Shown here one piece after another: positions 23,674 through 35,331 of a stretch of DNA of 64,000 bases. The stretch comes from Mikania micrantha. Its lineage: Eukaryota; Streptophyta; Magnoliopsida; Asterales; Asteraceae. Each line of letters opens with the position of its first letter. The stretch's first letter is position 1. Under the pieces are notes generated by a model, which was not told the origin of the DNA, did not search any database, and worked only from the letters and a program-made list of their open reading frames with translations. The position numbers were made by a program, and so were the translations under genes. The stretch is from assembly GCA_009363875.1 (NCBI GenBank), contig CM018680.1:72296272-72360271 (forward strand). The letters run 5' to 3'.

Positions 23674-26600
23674 TGTCACACCCCGAGCCGGCGGGCTGGA
23701 TCGACTTTCCCGCAGGGCGGAAGGTTCCCGGGGCACAATATCTTGAATGATAATCAATTGATCAGATTGTTGCATAGCACATGATGTATGATTGAGAAAT
23801 GTAAACATTACAATGATATAGAATTATAAAGTTAAATTACAAAGGATCGTTCATAATTTAACCCCATAAATCCATCCAAAAGAATCAATGTGTTTATATC
23901 TTGTAACTGTACAAGATCTACAAAATATGATTCAATGTTTTTGTCATTCCAAAAGTAATGATCACACAAAATGCAGTTAGGTCTTCTAAAAGTCCTCTAG
24001 CTATGCTCTTGAAATCTGGTGACTTAAACATGTTCGTCACCTGAGAAAACATGCATTTAAAACAAAGTCAACACTAGGTTGGTGAGTTCATAAGTTTGAA
24101 TATTGAAAACCTTGAATTGTTCATGCACTCAGTCACATTGTCATATTTGATTACTTGCATTAATTGAATCCACTTGTTCCACCCAATGGCCTCTCCTTAG
24201 TTATATGTACAAGTGGTATTTCACTCAATCAAGTATGCTTATATATAGGGGCATACGAAAGGGTCAAGCCCAGACGCCACCCCACCACATACTCAATTGA
24301 TTTCCACACTACTTGTAATACAACTAAGAATATCCATTTTCATCTCCCAATTGATTGACTTGCTCATTATGTATTCGTTTGATCATCATATGTAGAATAA
24401 TAGTGTTAGAGAGATTTGATTATCAAACCGAAGTATTGATACACCCTCATTGTATTAAGGAATTAGATTTATTTAATCAGATCCTTGTATTATTCTATAG
24501 TTGTGGGGTTAACTGTTAATTCACCTTTACATATTAAAAGTGTTAGTCAACCACTTGAAATCTGTTCTTGAACTATAGTGCATAGAGCATAAAAGGAATC
24601 CATTGTAATCCTCACATAATCAGAGTACAATGCATCCGATTTACCTCTACCACTTTGTATGTACCGTGTCCTCAACGAAATCTATTACTAGCAGTGAACA
24701 TGAGAGTAGATCACTTTCTCAACCTACTAGTCAATAGGATTTCCGCTGGATTAGTTACTTATCACTGCAGATTAATATCACCATGTGTCGCTTACCAGAA
24801 CCTGACTTGAAGTCGCCCTGTCACCGGTCATACGTTACCGGCCAATGAATCAATACGATCAACATACTAGCCCTACAAGCTAGAGGTTTGTCAAACCTAT
24901 GATACCACTATGCTATCGTCGGTTTAGTCACGTCAAACTAACTGGTTAGCGAATTAAAGGGGCTTACATGATCACTTGTACAATTTGGCACATGATTGAA
25001 GTGATATAATACAACAGGTCCATAGTAACTAATTGTAATTGTGCTCATCTGTATCGTTGTTCTCATTGTCATATGTTCTCCATGATATTAACAAAGTTAA
25101 ATAAGAACTTGTCTTATTAAGTTATGTTAATTATTTGAGTGAATGATGTTGTAATCATGAAGTTACATTATCATGATTATCATTCTTTGTTCATTGTACT
25201 CTTGTAATATGTATTGAGTTGTAAAGCTAAGTGTTAAAAGGACTTGTCCTATTACACTTACTTAACTCTTGTATCGAATGTTAATACAAAGATATGTAAT
25301 ATCTTTCTAGCATTCATATGTTTACTTGTAATTGTTCCATTGTCTGTTTATGTAAGAATAATTGAGTATTATAAGATAAAATCTTATAACTATATTATCT
25401 TAATGTTTTGATGAACTAATAAGATATATTATCTTGTTCATCTGTCTATTTCTGTCATGTCAATATCATACAAGCATGCATACAATGATAAGCGATAATA
25501 AACAGTTAAGTATTATCTAAATCAAAGTATAAATAACATGTTAAGCAAGACTTTTAAATAAATAAAAGTAAACATGTTTCTCAGCCCCGAGAGTTTAAAA
25601 TCAGTAAAGATTAAAGAAAAAGGGGCATATGAACTCACCTCGTAGTAGTTGGGGTTGACTTAGCTTAAACGAGAATGCACGCTCTCTTATTTGTACTTGA
25701 GTTTGTTTTCACGATCCTGTATTGATTTCACGTAGTTTGTTACTTGTAAGTATAAGTTGTAGGAACTCGTTTGTGTGTATGTGTAGGTGTTAGCCTAAAG
25801 TGGCTAACACTGTGAGTCGTGGTCATCTTTCGGCCCATATGTACTGGTTATGAATTATGCCCATCATGGTCCAATTGAGGATGATCTTGATATATGTAGT
25901 ATTACTTGTTTTAAGTTGAACTCGATTTGAAATTTGTCAGGTGATATAAACTTGAACTCTTATTATTTTCTAAGTATAATACTTAGGAACTTAATTGTTA
26001 TAACTCCCATTATGACTCATTTGAAAGGGTCGTCATTCTTTTTAATGTGTTGATGTACTTAGCAAATGACACCTCACTTTCTAACACACTTTGATAAGGT
26101 CTTAGGTATTAGTTTTATCTTTACTGTATATGTCAAAAGTATTGTAGTTTACTGGAACTTTATGTGTACATTTACACACAACCATGTGGACAAATCATGT
26201 CATTATGGGTCAAATTAGGGTGGGCCTCGGGCCGAGTGATTGTTGGGCCTAACAATTGGGCTAAATAGAACAATGTGGGCCGAAGTTATATCATGGGCCA
26301 CATCAAATTTCTTGAGCCGAACCAAGACTATGGCTAGACCACATGGGCCAAACAACAGGTCTTGGGCCGAGGTCAATGGGCTAGGATAAGTGGGCCAAAG
26401 TGTGGTCTGTTGCATGGTGACATTGGGCCTTCGACTGAGTGCATGGACATGGGCTGAAACAAAGTTATGGCCAACCACATGGCTCGATCAAATGTTGTTG
26501 TGCGAATGGAAATCCGGCCGAATGGTGGCCACCGGATGAGTGTGGTGGTGATCGAATGAGTCTACAGCGAATGGTTACACCATGGCCGAATAAGTCTCAT

Positions 26601-28192
26601 ACTCACATGGGTCCGACCGAACCAGAGTTTCCCGAATGAAGAAGGCTGACAGAATGAAGGTGGCGAAGGGTGGATACCGAATGAAGATGATGTCCGGCGA
26701 ATGTGGGTGGGTGAAAGGGAAATGGCCGGCGAATGAGCATGGTGGTTCGGGTGAATGTGTTGGTCCGAATGATGGGTGTATCACCGAATGACAGCCCATT
26801 CTCAAGCCATTCGATCGGCTCTTGCTTCGGTGCTGGCCATACGGTCATAGCCATTCGGTCAAATGGCCTTATTCGGCCATCTGGAGTTGCAGGTCGGCCA
26901 TGGCGTTCATCGAAGTTCCCAATCCAGATCTAGGATTGTTTTGGGTGTTGATGTGTGTTAGAAACAGATTTCGAAAGTGTAGGAGTCGAGAGAAGGGTGT
27001 AGAACCGGTTATGATGGTGGTTCAACAAATGGGTTTTGAAAACCCTAATTTTCGGACCTTTCATGAGCAAATACCTTTAGTTTCAGTGGAGCTTGGCTTA
27101 GATCGGTTGTACTTTCATGTAGAGGGTGATGAGAGCTTCGTGTAGGCCCAAAGATGGAAGGATTTGGTTGAGAAATGAGGAAGATATGGAGGTTTGAAGT
27201 TGTTAATGGAGGTGGTTCTTCAAAACCGGGATTAGGGTTTTGTGGGGGGAGAAGATGAGATGAAAATGAGGAAATCACCCTCAATTAGGGTATTTATACC
27301 CCGAGGGTGTTCGTGTTCGTTTTTGTTGCTCGGTTCGCGTTTTCGTTACGTTTCCGGAACGCAACGCGCGTGTTTACAGTAATAAATAAAAATAGTTTAT
27401 TTATTTATTTTTGATGAGTTTCAAAATTGTAAAATGTTAAATATTTTATTTTATTAATATAAACTCGTTCGTGTCGTTTTTCGTTTTCGTTTCGTCAGAT
27501 CGCGTCACCATCGCGCGTACTCGTTCGAATCGTCACCCGAATGAACACGACAATGGTTTTGCTTTCCGACTCTTGTTTCCTACTTTTCAGTCATTATTTC
27601 ATAACTCCAAACTCACAGATATGTTTGTGTGAATCGTCACCCACACAAACACACTGTCAGTTCGTTATTCCGAAATAACACTGCAATTATGTTTGAATTG
27701 TGTTTCCTCACTGACGGACTCAACTAAACTTCCTGTTTCACATTGTTTTCGTTCTGATGTGTCGGCCATCTGATCCCTGTCATCTGGGGATATTAGATCG
27801 CAACCGACTTGTACTTGTCGTTTACTTGATGTGACACCCCGTATTTTCCAAATCAGCATTATATTTATTTAAATGTTTATTTAAATGCTTATTGTACACG
27901 TGGCACTAGATTTAGTTTAATTTAGTGTGACACGACAGTACAAACACCGACACACGACAAGATAATTCAAGGAATTATCGGCAAACAGCACACACGTGTC
28001 AAAACACACGAACGTTGGTGAACGTCTAGCACATTGTGTAACACAACACTTGAAACCTCACAAAACACCCACACATTGAACTTGGAAGTTCAAAGGAGGC
28101 CAAACGATAGTTCGGAAGCGTGAAAAAGGCGACGAAAGGATCAAACCCATTAAGAAGAGCTTATTGGGCTCTTCAGGGGTCCATCGCGGTAC

Positions 28193-28307
28193 ACGGAAGC
28201 CCAACAAGGAGCATCGTCGCGATGCGCGACCAACATAGCGGGGGTTTGACTCCCGAAATCCGCCGCGGTACGCGGTGATGATTTGAAGACTCCATCGCGG
28301 TACGCGA
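28193..28307. promoter_or_regulatory. Array of CGCGGTACGCG-type palindromes in LTR Z
   Basis: Copies lie at 28193-28206, 28226-28240 (GTCGCGATGCGCGAC), about 28260-28277 and 28295-28307 (TCGCGGTACGCGA). They sit just upstream of the TATAAAT at about 28330, in the position of an LTR enhancer. A role in regulation is inference. Confidence 0.55.
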
Positions 28308-28327
28308 CGCCGCCCAGACGACAATAT

Positions 28328-28336
28328 CTTTATAAA
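28328..28336 (+). promoter_or_regulatory. Probable TATA box of LTR Z
   Basis: TTTATAAAT lies 20-30 bp downstream of the last palindrome. The following sequence is C/T-rich, leader-like and non-coding. Confidence 0.45.
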
Positions 28337-30976
28337 TCCAAGACAATGATGCCTATACTACTTCTTTTACTCATTATATCCGGTCTAACACTCAACCACT
28401 CGACCAACTTCGTCTTCTTCACCCTTTTCCAGTCCATTTCCACCATTGTTGAGCATTCTTGAAGCTTGGAAGTTGGAGGTTGAAGCTTGAAGACCATATA
28501 GAAGTTCACCCACCATCGTTCTCATGCACCCATTGAATCCCACAAACCAGGAGGTCAAGGAGGCTGTTCATCCTCATCCCAGGACTTCTTGAAGCTTGAA
28601 AGGTAGTCTTGACATCCCTTGTGGCTTAAAACCACCATTACACACACATGCAAGGCTTTACACTCACATGCAAGCACTTAGGATGCATGTACACGAATTT
28701 TATTTCTGGGTTTGTTGATAAACCTACTGTATTTGATGATCTACAATGATTAGATGATGTTTTGTGATGATCTAAGATGATGGGTATAGGTCTTGTTGCT
28801 TAAAATGATGATTTTTGATGATGTATATGCATGCATGTATGATCCATGATTATTGGAATGATTTTGAGTATATACAAATGTTTCTTGATGATATTGGAAT
28901 AAGATTTCATGGTTAGATTGGATTGAAATGGCTAAAAGGATGATTTTTGACAAACTTTCTAATAATAGAAACTTTTTGTTTGAAAAATGGTGTAATGGCT
29001 AAGATGATGATCATGCATGTATCTTGACATGTTGTAAGAATGATATTATGATGATTAGAATACTTGAAATGTGATTTTGATAATGTTTATGGTCACATTT
29101 GGCATTATTATTATTTTTAGTAACTTTTTGGGTCAAAAGGTTGATAGATGATGGATTTGGTTATGTTGACATGATTAAATGTTGTTAGAAGATATATTAT
29201 GATGATTTGTAACATAAAAATGGATTAGGAATGCTTAGATGGTTACTTTTATGCTAAAACTACAAAGTTACTATTTATAGAAACTTTATTTTTACAAAAA
29301 CCGATTTGTCAACGTGTTGTATGATTTGAGTATGCTAAATGGCTTATTATGTTATAACATGATGATTAGATGCTAAGTTAGATGGTTTCCGATGTCACGT
29401 ATGCTATAAATGGAAACTTTCCATTTTAGGAAACTTTTGTATGCTAACATGTCATAAACGACTTATGTGAATCCGTATGATGACGTGCTATGTGTTAACA
29501 TGATCACGTAGGACTAATGAGCATGCTAGAACTATAAAATTGTTATGCTTTGTGAACTTTCCAAAAATGGAAACTTACTATAAATAGTAAGTTGTCCATA
29601 GACGCGAGTTACGCGCCTTGCACACGACGAACACTTACACAATTGCTACACGATTCACAACCGTCACACGGTTCACCAATGGGTCGTTGACTTGACACGG
29701 TCAACTTTGGTCAATTCTAGTCAAACACGGTCAATGTAGACCCACACGGTCATTGTGGACCGACACGGACAAACATGAACAACCAAGGGTTGTTGGCACA
29801 AACACGAGCACTAACACGAACACTAGCACGATCACATACACGAACTCACATACGGTGTACGATATAGGTTGCCGGTGACTGACGCGCTTACTATTCGAGG
29901 AGCTTACGCTTGCTTATCACACGATCACTAAGGTGAGTTTACGACCCCTCTTTACTCTTTTTCAAACGCTTTTAAATAGGGGGAGAATACTAGTTGCATC
30001 GAGTCAAACATTATTGCTATTACAAACATTTTTGTGTATGCTGGTTTATTGGACAAACATTAAGTGTTGAACTCGTAACAAGCCCTCACAAAGTCTTACC
30101 GTTAATGTACGAACAACGTGGTAGGTTTGAATGGATCCATTAGGGAATGACTAACCCCACAGGGCACTATGTTGACTGGATGTCATAACCCGTGCAAACT
30201 CTGACCTAACTTGCTATGTATACGAGACATAGCGGAGGCAAGGACAAACAAATCTAGTTCGGTAGTGACGCACTGACACTTAGAGCCTAGGGCTCGGTAC
30301 TAACATTGATAAACATCATGACACACTTTCTTACTTTATATGTATATCAAAACCTGTGCACTCACCAACCATTGTGTTGACACTTTTTCTAAACTGGTAT
30401 TCTCAGGTAACTGAAAGACACCTGGAACAGGAATGCACGATTAAGGGATGAGCAACTAGGATCCTCATGCATTCTGTTTTTGTGTCATTTGAAAACAATC
30501 TATCTATGTTATGTATTAAACAGTGATTTGGTCTGACATTTATTTCCGCTGCAATATTTAAACTTATTACTTTTCCGCTGCAAACTGTATGATTATGTGT
30601 ATGTGTCAAACATGAGATTTGTAAACGCATATAGAAGTGTTCTATATGACCTTGAGCTGTAATTCTGGCCACGTCACACCCACGTGGACTAACACCACGA
30701 GTGGGAATTTGGGGGTGTGACACTTGAACACCGTTGTATCTCTTGATTCGTTGTATTATTCGTACTTAGGTTTTCACCTAAATACTAACAACTATTGTTT
30801 ATTGTGCGTGTTGTACTTACAGTATTTAAGTTTTCACCTAAATACGTACAACTGTTTCTTGTACTTTAAATTCTGTTATCACAAACACTGTTCACGTACT
30901 TGTATTTACACATAGTAAATAGTGAAAGTACACATACCGTACGGACTCGCCGGACGATCTGGTACTGGATGTCACA

Positions 30977-31035
30977 GTCTCCCCTTGTTAAAGAAATTTC
31001 GTCCCGAAATTTAAGCTTCAACGTCGGGCTTTAAT
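30977..31035 (-). mobile_element. Internal 3' stub of the LTR X element
   Basis: On the - strand it reads AAATTTCGGGACGAAATTTC, then TTTAACAAGGGGAGACTG, abutting the LTR. This is a purine-rich tract in the expected place. It joins directly to the Athila-type ORF1 fragment at about 31035 without a visible duplication. Confidence 0.6.
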
Positions 31036-31721
31036 TCTCGAACACCGTGCAAGGTGGCACGGTCTCCCACTCAACAAACAATATAGAAAAAATAAATCCT
31101 GCGACGTGCACCACTCTTGGCTCATGCCACGTCCTGTAATAGACGAGGCAATACACCGGTGCAAATACCTGATAAGCGGGTCACGAATACGGGTGACCCG
31201 GGCAGCACGTACGAACGGCTCGTCGCCGATACGAGGCCACCAGGCACTGACTACATCGTCGTCAGCAGTAGAAATAGCCGTCGTGTAGATCGGCATGTGA
31301 GTCTCTCCTCGGTGTACAGACCGGAGACAATAACAAACTCTCTCAGACTCATGCCGTACGACTCTCCGCATAGTCGAAATGATATCTCCTCTGGCGGCTG
31401 TGACTGATCGGGCTGTGGTTGGAAATCCGGATCAACAGGCCGATAGATGAAGGTGGAAAGAAACTCGACGGTGATGAGTCGGTACTGAGGGGCGTAACAC
31501 ATCTCAAACACTCGAGTCAATGGCGTGTCCTCGCCAATGATGGCCGTCATCCTCTCTCGCGCGCCGATCTGTGTCAATAAATCGTAATCGATGGCCTTCT
31601 GCTGCCCCATCGATTTCTTCAGCAACCGATCGCGTTTGGTACTCGCGACCGTTCCCTGAGGGAACTGCAACCACGGATGGTTAACAAGGTCATCGAAATC
31701 GCCACCCTCGTCAGAAGACAT
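31036..31721 (-). pseudogene. N-terminal part of an Athila-type ORF1 (frameshifted)
   Basis: The - strand frame opens at 31721 with MSSDEGGDFDDLVNHPWLQF. It shows family-typical stretches such as ITVEFLSTFIYRP, ISFRLCGESYGMSLREF and VSGLYTEE. A frameshift near 31,330 moves the continuation (THMPIYTTAISTADDD, RIRDPLIRYLHRCIASS, DLFFLYCLLSGRPCHLARC) into another frame. It is cut at about 31035 by the LTR X stub. Athila ORF1 is a gag-like protein of Ty3/gypsy-class plant retroelements. The ORF starts immediately beside the ATT microsatellite. It is non-functional as it stands. Confidence 0.75.
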
Positions 31722-31732
31722 ACAGCAGCAGT

Positions 31733-31754
31733 AGTAGTAATTTTAATAAGAATA

Positions 31755-31789
<35 letters not shown>

Positions 31790-31961
31790 TTTAATAAGAA
31801 TAATAATAATAATAATAATAGTAATAATAATAATTTTAATAAGAATAATAGTAATAATAATAATAATAAGAATAATAGTAATAATAATAATAATAATTTT
31901 AATAAGAATAATAGTAGTAATAATAATAATAATAATTTTAATAAGAATAATAGTAATAGTA

Positions 31962-32016
<55 letters not shown>
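31733..32016. repeat. Long AAT microsatellite with AGTAAT and AAGAAT variants
   Basis: About 280 bp of AAT triplets with interspersed AGT, AAG and TTTTAATAAG units. It separates the Athila-type ORF1 fragment from the FAR1-type exon and replaces the coding sequence that should follow the latter. Confidence 0.9.
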
Positions 32017-32019
<3 letters not shown>

Positions 32020-32684
32020 GTGTCGTATATCCCTATTAATTTAAAAGGACAACCGATTTTTTTGCTACCGGTACGCCTTAAGATGGTTGTACTATTGTGT
32101 TCACCATCACGATCACACACAAGCCAGATTTTGTTGACCTCATCGGTCCCCTTCTTTTTCTTAGATCGTCCGGTAACTACGACGTATCCATTATCAAGGG
32201 CTCTACTTTTCACCCATGCCATCAGCTTCTCCACAGAAATGAATATCTGAAAACAATGTTGTCATTAAACTAACGTCCATCTAACTAAAAACAAGTGAAA
32301 ATATATTACCTCATTGGTATTCTAGTTCATATTTTGGTATACAATGTCAGCTTCTTCCTTTTTAACCGCCACTTGGGGTGGTTGTGATTGTTCACCACCG
32401 TAACATTCCCTGTTAACGTCTTCATCATCGCAAGGTTCCTGGTTCAAATCAAACTGCCAGTACGAAGTTTGACGCGCAACCTCTTCGCTAAGATCTGGCA
32501 ATGCTGGTCTATTTGTCGCCTCAGACGATTGCGCACCAGTCTCATCCTTAAAAACGTTAAAATTAGTTTGTCATTTGATTAACAATAAAAGCAAGTAAAT
32601 ACAGTTTCGTACCTGATATGTTTCAGTCACACGCGAAACGTCAGAATATTGACCGAAGAAAAAGTCTCCGTCCCACCAAGACAT
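32017..32684 (-). pseudogene. MULE transposase N-terminal remnant with FAR1-type DNA-binding domain
   Basis: Three - strand exons can be read. Exon 1 is 32613-32684 (MSWWDGDFFFGQ..., donor CAG|GTACG). Exon 2 runs from 32546 downwards (DETGAQSSEATNRP ... QFDLNQEPCDDED), with an in-frame TAG shortly before its donor. Exon 3 runs from 32246 down to about 32020. Exon 3 reads VEKLMAWVKSRALDNGYVVV, KIWLVCDRDGEHN and TGSKKIGCPFKLIG. These fit the FAR1/WRKY-GCM1-type zinc-binding fold (spaced C...C residues) found at the start of many plant MULE transposases and FAR1-related factors. The frame then runs into the AAT microsatellite, so no catalytic domain remains. The premature stop and truncation make it a pseudogene. 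Confidence 0.75.
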
Positions 32685-32861
32685 ATTTCAAATAAAATAT
32701 GGGTGTAGAGTGTAGATATTTAATAAACGAAACAAGATAAACTCGTTCAACGATTTGGAAAGTGATTCGAGGGAATGTGTGATATTGTAAAGCAGTATGT
32801 GTGTATATATGGACTATGAATTCGTAAGTTAGAAACTAATTGGCACGTTTTAAACAATAAA

Positions 32862-33094
32862 CGCCTCGTAGTGGCCACTACGGGGCGTTTAGGGCTAACC
32901 CTAAACGCCCCATAGTGGCCACTATGAGGCGTTTGGGTCTAATCAACTAACATGTCGGATCCTTTTTCAGAACATCGTACCAAAACGACCCGTAGTGGCC
33001 ACTACGGGGCGTTTAGGTCTAATCAATGCACCTGTCGTTTGACCAAGAAAGTACAAGTCGTACTAAAACGCCCCGTAGTGGCCACTACGGGGCG
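32862..33094. repeat. Four GTAGTGGCCACTAC palindromes, right MULE arm
   Basis: 26-bp palindromes lie at 32862-32887, 32906-32931, 32986-33011 and 33069-33094, with spacing of 44-83 bp. The second has CATAG...CTATG in place of CGTAG...CTACG, so both arms changed together. Confidence 0.8.
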
Positions 33095-33151
33095 TATGAG
33101 GGGTGTGCAGACATACATTTGGGGTGTAAGTTTAACACCACCCTAGTTTTT

Positions 33152-33891
33152 TCCTTCTTTTTTTTTTTCGCTTATTTGACTTTTTAGATTGTCATTTTTT
33201 AAAGTCGAGACATGGTATTTATCAATTTAAACTTTAAAAAGGTAAAGCCGCTAATTTTTTTTCACCGTTTAGCAACTGTTTTTAGTTCCAAACACATATG
33301 AGTTGACTCATTCTCTTCCTACTTCAGTGATAAACTAAAAAACAAAAATAATATTTAATAAAAGAATATTATTTTTATTATGTACTTATACAAGGTATTA
33401 ATTAATTGTGAATATCACATTGCTTAATACATTACTTTTGCATTTTCACTATTATACATTTTTAAAATAATTTTTTTAACTTATTAAATATATTTATTAT
33501 ATTAATATTAAAAGATACAATTTAAAAAATAATAACATTATGTCAATACTTAAAGTATTAAATTATACAAATTCTTAATCATATGTTATACTAAAAATTT
33601 ATTTTATATTGTTTAACTTTCATTGATAACTATTTATTATATTTGTTATTCAACCCATAACTTAGTATGTTATATATACATATGTAGTAACAAAAAGTTA
33701 AGTGATTAAAAAGCATGCATATTGCATAGCTTAAATAAACTCATATTTTATCCATGTTAAATATAATATAATATAATTTGTTAATACATACAGTTTTCAA
33801 TATATGTTTAAAAAATTAATGTCATAGTCATAAATTAGGTTTTAATTTATACATTTTTCCAACTATGTGTTAACATTTTTATGTAATGTAA
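33152..33891. other. AT-rich stretch, nothing recognised
   Basis: No coding frame, inverted termini or array that I can support. Confidence 0.5.
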
Positions 33892-34330
33892 TTAGCGGTT
33901 CAATGCGCATTACGGAATGAATTCCGCTACGATTGAGAATATTAGAACGTAAACATGATCCCATTTCTTTATATCAAAACACATAATTAAATATGTCATA
34001 ATAGTTGGCACTATGACATAGGACCTTAAAGTGTAGCTGTCGTAAACTTGTCTATCACATCATAACAAAAAAAATAGTGTACTTAGTCGTAAAACATATA
34101 TAAACATAAGACGAACAAATAAGAATGAAAAAAATATTATTCTTATTATTTAAATAATATTATGGATCATATGCAATAATACAATAATAATAAAAACTAA
34201 AATGACGTTAAACTCATCTCATACAATACTACCAATTTGATTATTATTATTTTTTAACTATTATCGTTTGTTGATTAGTATTAATGTCACATAATATATT
34301 ATTATAATTAATCTTAATGTTACATAATAA
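33892..34330 (-). mobile_element. Helitron-like element, minus orientation, copy 2
   Basis: It shares with 15030-15320 the ordered blocks GAATTCCGCTACGATT, ACGTAAACATGATCC, ACCTTAAAGTGTA and TTATTTAAATAATATTAT. The terminal CTAG is degenerate (TTAG). The far limit is approximate. Confidence 0.45.
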
Positions 34331-35323
34331 ATATTTTCATTTAATTATCATTATTTAATTTTTATTATTGTTCCTTTTTGAAGCCGAATTTTTTCCCTTT
34401 TTGTAGCGGTTATTTTCATTTAATTATTAATATTATTGTTTTTTGGAGTGGTTCCAAAATTCTTTCAATGCTCCTTTTGGAGCTGTTTCGAAAATTTTTT
34501 GATTTATTTATTCGAAGAGAAATATTTTGCAGCGGTCATTTATTCAAGTAAAACCTTTCGCAACAGTTTTTTGAAAACGTTTTTAGATTAACTCAGTTTC
34601 ATTCCTTTTGCATTGGTTTTATTATTTACTATATGCTATTAAGCGGTATATTACATGGATTTAATATAAAATTTTAAATAGTTAGCAATTAAAATTTTGC
34701 AATTATAAAATAATATTTTAATGTAAAATAATAAATTTGCATATTGATAAATATTTTAAGTGATAAAAAATAATTAAAAACATTAATCATATATAAATGA
34801 TATCACCTTTTAATGTTTAACAATTAATATCTTTGAAATAATAGACGTTAAAAACTTCAGTTACTATTATATTAAAAACTAACTTTTATAAATCAATAAT
34901 ATAATATATAATTTTTATAATTACTAAGTTTAAATCACCCAATTTAAAAATAACATTAAACATAACGGACCAAAAGTATATTTTTCTCCATCATTTTTAT
35001 TACTTTAATTTATAAATAAATTAAAAAAGTTATTTATTTATAAAAATCTCATTGTTTGAAAACTTCTTTTATAGTATACTTTATTTAAAAAAAAATTATT
35101 TTTAAGATAACTCATTTTTTACATAATTTTTTTTGAAAATCAAATATTTCTAACTTTAAAAATTTTGGTTTTAGAAAATTTCGTATTCTGAAAAAGAAAT
35201 TTAAGTGTGTTTTATAATAAAAAGATAAATAATATATTATTTATTAATATTATAATTATTTAATTTAAAAATTATTTAATAGGAAAGATAATTAAGTGGA
35301 ATAATAAAAAATTAACAAATGCC
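34331..35323. other. Gene-less AT-rich stretch
   Basis: Very AT-rich. Between about 34380 and 34620 a motif like TTTTGRAGCGGTT is loosely repeated. No gene is seen. Confidence 0.45.
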
Positions 35324-35331
35324 ACTTGTGG

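Larger units (their letters stand above)
27830..30722 (+). mobile_element. Solo LTR Z nested in LTR X
   Basis: It begins TGTGACACCCC, ends GGGGGTGTGACA and is flanked by the 5-bp duplication CTTGA (27825-27829 and 30723-30727). At 60535-60560 the related LTR X copy 2 shows the unoccupied site with a single CTTGA. No internal retroviral-type region is present, so this is a 2,893-bp solo LTR. A TATAAAT at about 28330 follows a palindrome array, suggesting the LTR promoter reads rightwards. Confidence 0.88.
23674..30976 (-). mobile_element. Long gypsy-type LTR X, copy 1 (interrupted)
   Basis: It starts TGTCACACCCCGAGCCGGCG and ends GGATGTCACA. Removing the nested LTR (27830-30722) and its duplicate leaves about 4.4 kb. 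The right end is directly followed by AGTCTCCCCTTG and AAATTTCGTCCCGAAATTT. On the - strand this is the purine-rich tract and 3' untranslated end of a gypsy element, so this is a 3' LTR with a stub of internal DNA. The last 0.8 kb is closely similar to 60001-60796 in LTR X copy 2. Sub-region 26480-26880 holds many CGAATG motifs. Confidence 0.75.
22573..33143 (-). mobile_element. Probable Mutator-like element (MULE), 10.6 kb with nested insertions
   Basis: The left end GGGTGGGGTTATATACACAC and the right end read inwards GGGTGGTGTTAAACTTACAC align as inverted repeats. Both arms reach ACACCCC at base 44 and later CATACGYCCCGTAGTGG. Direct TAGTTTTT flanks both ends (22565-22572 and 33144-33151). 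The MULE norm is 9-11 bp, and the ninth base differs (G/T). Near the right end, transcribed inwards, is a FAR1-type DNA-binding exon set typical of plant MULE transposases. The catalytic part is absent. The interior holds a broken Athila-type ORF1 and two nested long LTRs. An alternative is two separate elements that share ends. Confidence 0.65.

Noticed and set aside
23463..23750. Plus-strand frame rich in Leu/Arg
   Set aside because: It is the antisense shadow of the Athila-type ORF1 C terminus on the other strand.
25793..25822. Perfect hairpin GTGTTAGCC...GGCTAACAC as a terminator
   Set aside because: It lies inside a plant LTR; rho-independent-type terminators do not apply, and no T-run follows.
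26215..27284. Several overlapping frames of 60-107 codons on both strands
   Set aside because: All lie within the repeat-rich part of LTR X, overlap one another on both strands and have no family features.
31677..32234. Long frames encoding poly-isoleucine or poly-tyrosine
   Set aside because: They are translations of the AAT microsatellite; only the FAR1-type part before the array is meaningful.
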